Source: Chloroflexota bacterium (GTDB lineage: Bacteria > Chloroflexota > Anaerolineae > UBA3071). From it: 9,676 nucleotides of DNA. The translations under genes and the position numbers were made by a program. A model generated the notes under the pieces. The model saw only the letters and a program-made list of their open reading frames with translations. It was not told the DNA's origin and searched no databases. Below, in pieces: positions 9,101 to 9,676 of the stretch; positions within the stretch are counted from its first letter, which is position 1, and the number at the start of each line of letters is the position of its first letter. The stretch is taken from NCBI GenBank assembly GCA_014383605.1, contig JACNHM010000405.1, forward strand, positions 1-9,676. The letters are read 5' to 3'.

Positions 9101-9676
9101 CAGCGTCGTCCAGCGCCCCATCGCCGGCCAGTACGTGGTCATCCAGGGCTTCGACGGCGGCGCCCAGTCGTACTATCCGGATTTGCCGCCGGAGGTGAAC
9201 ACGCTGAAGGAGATGGATGCGGAGCACGGCTACTGGATCAAGGCAGTGGGCACTGGTCAGCTTAGCGACGAGGACGAGGAGGGGGAGGAAGCGGTGGCTA
9301 CGCTGCGGATGGTGGGCGAGAAGCTTGCCGAAGACCGGCCCATCGAGCTGGACGCCGGTTGGAACCTGGTGAGCTACCTGCCGCGCCAGCCGCTGGCGGT
9401 CCAGGACGCCTTGCAGAGCATTGATGGCCAGTACACCGTTGTGCTGGGTTACGATCAGGGGGCGCTGTCGTACTATCCCGACATAGATCCCAGCTTCAAC
9501 ACGTTGCACGAAATGGAGACCCTGTTCGGCTACTGGATCAGGATGGCCCAGGCGGGTACGCTGACCTATCCCGCAACAGGAGATCAGATATTAGGTATTG
9601 GATATTCTCGGTCCCCAGTATCCAATATCCAATACCCAATATCCAATATCCGCCAGGCGGAGCGGGTGGCCAGCGT
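3..9676 (+). CDS. Giant multidomain surface protein, partial at both ends (CARDB / LVIVD / Ig-like / P domain)
   Basis: A single frame with codon starts at positions divisible by 3 is open across the entire window, giving 3,224 complete codons plus two bases; start codon, signal peptide, stop and any anchor lie outside. Visible domains in order: CARDB repeats (residues 1-1356), Pro-Thr linker (1357-1376), LVIVD-type repeats (1377-1628), Ig-like and Fn3-like modules (about 1700-2019), an unassigned beta-rich region (2020-2313), a divergent CARDB/DUF11-like module, Ig-like modules, a P domain (about 2593-2745), a CARDB-like module (2895-2990), and two GWNLVS-type modules (3008-3189). Such all-beta repeat proteins are typically exported and act in adhesion, matrix contact or as cell-surface scaffolds; that role is inference. 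No hydrolase or other catalytic motif was recognised. Cysteine pairs in the CARDB units fit an extracytoplasmic location. Several short dispersed DNA repeats are translated within it, carrying A/T-rich codons unlike the rest. A chain of several genes is unlikely because no in-frame stop exists. Confidence 0.93.
156..4070 (+). repeat. Tandem array of eleven complete CARDB-type repeats
   Basis: Units begin at the PDL motif at 156, 513, 870, 1230, 1581, 1938, 2295, 2652, 3009, 3372 and 3723 (PNL in the last). Periods are 351-363 bases, mostly exactly 357 (119 residues). Each unit has the CARDB pattern (cell adhesion related domain found in bacteria): PDLVVESITxDPA, a V-x-V-x-NQG turn, an LAVYxDHVPTGC strand, a GFxTxGxHxxxAFAD strand, then C-x(3)-E-x-DE-x-NN. 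Two cysteines per complete unit, one after the VPTG-like turn and one after AFAD, are kept in all eleven, which suggests an intradomain disulphide. CARDB domains are Ig-like beta sandwiches in extracellular proteins, so the array is probably a rod or stalk. Units 5-8 are very alike in DNA, while units 9-11 are more diverged; units 9 and 10 share the motif CAVAESREDNN. No dispersed palindromic element was seen in this array. Confidence 0.9.
2082..2768 (+). repeat. Recent tandem duplication of a 357-base CARDB unit (330 bases identical)
   Basis: By eye, bases 2082-2411 and 2439-2768 are identical at every position, offset by 357 bases, which is exactly one CARDB unit. The first mismatch upstream is 2081 (g) against 2438 (c). 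Downstream the copies split at 2412 (c) against 2769 (a). Synonymous positions are identical too, so this reflects recent duplication or gene conversion, not protein-level constraint. Adjacent units are similar but clearly diverged. An assembly error in a long tandem repeat could also give this picture. Confidence 0.88.
4071..4130 (+). other. Pro-Thr linker between CARDB array and LVIVD repeats
   Basis: Residues 1357-1376 read P-M-(PT)7-P-V-P-A. The DNA from 4080 is built of about three copies of a 12-base unit alternating acgccaaccccc and acgccgaccccc. Extended, possibly O-glycosylated Pro-Thr linkers of this kind are common between extracellular domains and are frequent in Chloroflexota surface proteins. 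The unit is a multiple of three, so length change would not shift the frame. Confidence 0.9.
4251..4277 (+). repeat. 27-base perfect palindromic element, copy 1, translated in frame
   Basis: Left arm GTAGTGCAAATTG (4251-4263), one central c (4264), right arm CAATTTGCACTAC (4265-4277): 13 base pairs with no mismatch. It encodes V-V-Q-I-A-N-L-H-Y at the boundary of LVIVD units 1 and 2. Its A/T-rich core stands out from the GC-rich surroundings. A second copy of the same core lies at 4527-4553. It looks like a REP-like dispersed palindrome that has become coding. Confidence 0.85.
4527..4553 (+). repeat. 27-base palindromic element, copy 2, translated in frame
   Basis: Left arm GTAGGGCAAATTG (4527-4539), central c (4540), right arm CAATTTGCTCTAC (4541-4553), with one non-complementary pair (g4531 opposite t4549). 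It encodes V-G-Q-I-A-N-L-L-Y at the boundary of LVIVD units 3 and 4, the same structural position and codon phase as the copy at 4251. The core GCAAATTGCCAATTTGC is identical in both copies. Confidence 0.85.
4800..4826 (+). repeat. Dispersed short repeat with GGCAGGC direct repeats, in frame
   Basis: Encodes S-P-S-A-G-S-G-Q-A between LVIVD units 5 and 6, pushing apart VAVAS and FAYVAD, which are nearly adjacent in a normal unit join. The DNA has GGCAGGC at 4808-4814 and again at 4819-4825, separated by TCAG. From memory, close variants of this cttcggcaggctcagg motif are scattered through Chloroflexota genomes. The length of 27 bases keeps the frame. The exact element ends are uncertain. Confidence 0.65.
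4990..5013 (+). repeat. Short palindromic repeat (ACGACT tt AGTCGT), in frame
   Basis: Arms ACGACT (4996-5001) and AGTCGT (5004-5009) with a TT loop, within gtagtcacgactttagtcg. The residues S-H-D-F-S-R-F come from it, and it uses ttt and cgt codons unlike its surroundings. From memory, near-identical sequences occur as dispersed intergenic repeats in Chloroflexota. The limits of the element are estimated. Confidence 0.6.
5057..5089 (+). repeat. Perfect 15-bp hairpin element, translated in frame
   Basis: Left arm AGACCTGACAGGTTT (5057-5071), loop GCG (5072-5074), right arm AAACCTGTCAGGTCT (5075-5089), with all 15 pairs matching. It encodes D-L-T-G-L-R-N-L-S-G-L from 5058. Of the elements here it has the longest perfect stem. 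It is not a terminator, because no T-run follows and the frame continues for 4.5 kb. From memory, cctgacaggttt...aaacctgtcagg is a familiar dispersed repeat in Chloroflexota genomes. Confidence 0.85.
5100..5741 (+). other. Two Ig-like modules
   Basis: The first module (about 5100-5438) ends in ATVSDWAGNTASDAVTVTVD. The second (about 5424-5741) opens with APQVAVTS and ends in ARALDLAGHATEVMQQIVVD. The D-x-AG-[NH] turn followed by alternating hydrophobic strand residues is typical of bacterial Ig-like repeats, and each flows into the next through D-x-x-AP. The second is interrupted in its middle by a heptanucleotide array (5544-5613), between DTAGVASIEWR and GAWQLPDG. These are probably structural spacer domains. 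I assign no specific Pfam family. Confidence 0.65.
5544..5613 (+). repeat. Heptanucleotide array, ten units of GAATGGC, in frame
   Basis: Ten consecutive 7-base units in perfect register. Five are exactly GAATGGC (5544, 5558, 5565, 5572, 5607). The others are GAATAGC, CAATGGC, GGATGGC, CGATGGC and AGGTGGC. Because 7 and 3 share no factor, the array encodes a heptapeptide-periodic segment: EWRIANG, EWRMANG, GWPMAGG, EWRG. The consensus is stop-free in all six frames. The one GAATAGC variant brings a TAG at 5554-5556 that falls out of the coding frame. The total length of 70 bases is not a multiple of three. It lies inside an Ig-like module. Confidence 0.9.
5742..6060 (+). other. Fibronectin type III-like module
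   Basis: Residues about 1914-2020: LTLTWTAATDGSGVSGYTVRWS is followed by a strand-loop-strand region and closes with GSHDALGNTRWQTFGPVYVDSS. The W-x-A-x-D-x-x-S-G-V-x-x-Y-x-V pattern is that of Fn3-like modules in bacterial extracellular proteins. It follows the Ig-like modules with no linker. It is likely a structural or binding module, and the family assignment is by pattern only. Confidence 0.6.
6081..6121 (+). repeat. Pyrimidine/purine inverted repeat element, in frame
   Basis: Arms cccctctc (6083-6090) and gagagggg (6101-6108) around a 10-base loop, followed by ttgggggtgaggg. It encodes L-P-S-P-S-A-E-R-G-V-G-G-E-G-G, a composition unlike the flanking domain. From memory, ccctctccc...gggagaggg followed by ttgggggtgaggg is a widely dispersed intergenic repeat in Chloroflexota and other environmental genomes. 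Confidence 0.7.
6208..6239 (+). repeat. Dispersed repeat containing cttcgactccgctcagtgca, in frame
   Basis: The stretch from acacttcgactccgctcagt to aggctctgag encodes T-S-T-P-L-S-A-G-S-E and separates YVTWN from ALRLAWTG, which would otherwise read as neighbouring strands. Read on the other strand it gives the peptide LRACTERSRSV, which I recall as a common spurious translation in environmental bacterial annotations. It shares the SAGS theme with the element at 4800. Only weak internal symmetry (CACT...AGTG) is seen. Confidence 0.6.
6942..7289 (+). other. Divergent CARDB/DUF11-like beta-sandwich module
   Basis: Residues 2314-2429: VSYTLTYRNRGAGTAYGVSADV resembles the NQG turn of CARDB or the N-x-G turn of DUF11. 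It is followed by LGDVGPGQEATVTLYATVNTG, which corresponds to the PxLxxGxxxxV strand of the CARDB units upstream. The cysteine pair and the DExNN motif are absent. It is too diverged to belong to the recent array and is probably an independent structural module. Confidence 0.55.
7290..7589 (+). other. Ig-like module
   Basis: Residues 2430-2529 run from APEFFGVRQPAYLLRPG to FNLRLRATDGFGQSAAW. The ATDGFGQSA turn is the Ig-like counterpart of DxAGNxS. CPDAS and WACVW provide two cysteines that could pair. It is followed directly by the DAQPPTLALD start of the next module. Confidence 0.55.
7590..8384 (+). other. Ig-like module split by an inserted P domain
   Basis: The first half (7590-7769, residues 2530-2589) reads DAQPPTLALD...VADNGGVASVTACFNGACRPADLQAVIS. 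The second half (about 8250-8384, residues 2750-2794) reads APAGRWLYKIP...VSQTVTVYAQDVVGNRTTDPL. Joined, these make one ordinary Ig-like module (PP start, GVASV strand, G-x-W turn, D-x-VGN end). Neither half is complete alone. The P domain at 7779-8237 occupies the gap. Confidence 0.6.
7779..8237 (+). other. P domain (proprotein convertase P/Homo B-like)
   Basis: Residues about 2593-2745. The core is FTVTESFTIGDVGLGFAAEH, then RRDDLQVDLTSPAGATVRVL, DDDGRSGTEFRNYDVTLND, and a closing FQGQDSAGAWTLTICD. L-x-V-x-LxSP-x-G-T early, and an F-x-G-x-x-x-x-G-x-WxLxIxD close, are hallmarks of this family, which is best known C-terminal to subtilisin-like proteases. No Asp-His-Ser catalytic domain precedes it here, so it serves as a stand-alone beta-sandwich module. 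Acidic stretches (DDDG, GDDDV) could bind Ca2+ as in other P domains; that is inference. Confidence 0.8.
8385..8684 (+). other. Ig-like module
   Basis: Residues 2795-2894. It starts NVPPVITVTTAIPEALLGS, has a VLRGTVSDGG strand and a LQVQDPAGQVI strand, and closes with YTLWVVATDQVGNSTTSGPF. The D-Q-VGN-S turn and the PP start match the preceding module. No cysteine or insertion interrupts it. Confidence 0.65.
8685..8970 (+). other. CARDB-like module
   Basis: Residues 2895-2990. ADLSVAFVSAEP corresponds to the PDLVVESITxDP start. VTITALISNTGSAEVSAGLPVGFYIGEE corresponds to the NQG turn and the following strand, and ALGPGAAQAASLTWAVPFPGDYSITVV to the later strands. There is a Cys just upstream (8676), but the acidic DExNN end is missing. 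It is well separated in sequence from the array at 156-4070. Confidence 0.6.
9024..9254 (+). other. GWNLVS/YYPD/GYWI module, copy 1
   Basis: Residues 3008-3084: ESWNLMSAYVNPFNP, then a V-x-x-P-I-x-GQY-x-V-I strand, SYYPDLPPEVNTLKEMD, and EHGYWIKAVG. The module recurs at 9342-9569. I recall GWNL[VI]S...GYWI modules near the C-terminus of large surface proteins in Chloroflexota and other phyla. Their function is not known to me, and no cleavage or anchoring motif is seen. Confidence 0.7.
9255..9341 (+). other. Acidic linker between the two GWNLVS modules
   Basis: Residues 3085-3113 include D-E-D-E-E-G-E-E (9267-9290), followed by the charged stretch VGEKLAEDRP. This is the most acidic run in the visible protein. 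It could be a flexible spacer or bind cations. The DNA here is purine-rich. Confidence 0.7.
9342..9569 (+). other. GWNLVS/YYPD/GYWI module, copy 2
   Basis: Residues 3114-3189: AGWNLVSYLPRQPLAVQDAL, then IDGQYTVVLGYDQGALSYYPD, FNTLHEMETLF, GYWIRM and a final AGTLTYPAT strand. The conserved Trp codons lie 303 bases apart (9057 and 9360) and the GYWI motifs 300 apart (9231 and 9531). The DNA of the two copies has diverged much further than the CARDB units, so this duplication is old. It is the last recognisable domain before a repeat-derived tail. Confidence 0.7.
9587..9650 (+). repeat. Inverted heptanucleotide arrays, 20-bp arms with one mismatch, in frame
   Basis: The left arm (9587-9606) starts GATATTAGG and the right arm (9624-9643) starts AATATCCAATA. 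They pair at 19 of 20 positions (a9593 opposite c9637 fails) around a 17-base loop. The right side is a heptamer array: ATCCAAT, ATCCAAT, ACCCAAT, ATCCAAT (9620-9647). The left side is about three units of the complementary kind (GATATTA, GGTATTG, GATATTC). It encodes DQILGIGY and SNIQYPISNI, rich in Ile/Tyr/Asn and A/T-ending codons unlike the rest of the gene. Confidence 0.88.
9649..9661 (+). repeat. Small palindrome TCCGCC-A-GGCGGA at the end of the coding tail
   Basis: Six-base arms around one A, directly abutting the heptamer inverted repeat. In a GC-rich region a 6-bp palindrome may be chance, or it may be the edge of a further element continuing past the window. Confidence 0.4.

Noticed and set aside
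9587..9650. Inverted repeat as a terminator ending the gene
   Set aside because: The frame stays open through both arms, the loop is 17 bases, the stem is A/T-rich, and GC-rich DNA rather than a T-run follows. The stop is not in the window.

Overview
The whole window lies inside one giant protein-coding gene on the + strand. Reading codons from base 3 (codon starts at positions divisible by 3), I found no stop from 3 to 9676, so at least 3,224 residues are encoded with both the start and the stop outside the window. Below, residue n of the visible part is encoded at bases 3n to 3n+2. The DNA is GC-rich, with G or C at most third codon positions. The domain mix (CARDB, Pro-Thr linker, LVIVD repeats, Ig-like and Fn3-like modules, P domain) and the dispersed short repeats suggest a Chloroflexota (Anaerolineae-like) bacterium, probably from an environmental assembly. 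That taxonomic call rests on style and memory, not on a marker gene.

Layout: (1) 3-4070, one partial and eleven complete CARDB-type beta-sandwich repeats of about 119 residues, each complete one with two cysteines and most ending in an acidic E-x-DE-x-NN-like motif; units in the middle of the array are nearly identical in DNA. (2) 4071-4130, a Pro-Thr linker. (3) 4131-4884, five full and one partial LVIVD-type repeats. (4) 4885-6060, a Thr/Ala-rich linker, then Ig-like and Fn3-like modules. (5) 6061-6941, a beta-rich region I cannot name. (6) 6942-8970, a divergent CARDB/DUF11-like module, several Ig-like modules, a P (proprotein convertase) domain that seems to sit inside an Ig-like domain, and another CARDB-like module. 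(7) 9024-9569, two tandem copies of a GWNLVS...YYPD...GYWI module separated by an acidic linker. The product is most likely an exported cell-surface or secreted multidomain protein for adhesion or matrix contact. No catalytic domain is visible.

The most unusual feature is a set of at least nine short palindromic or simple-repeat DNA elements, of the kind normally dispersed between genes, embedded inside this gene and translated in frame: 4251-4277, 4527-4553, 4800-4826, 4990-5013, 5057-5089, 5544-5613, 6081-6121, 6208-6239 and 9587-9650. They resemble in principle the Rickettsia palindromic elements, which insert in frame in protein genes, but here several unrelated families share one gene. 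Two are heptanucleotide arrays which, because 7 and 3 share no factor, encode the same cyclic heptapeptide in every frame and are stop-free on both strands in their consensus form.

There is no intergenic DNA, RNA gene, promoter, terminator, CRISPR array or transposase gene in the window. Long antisense open frames, notably 30-4712, are codon-phase shadows of the sense gene.
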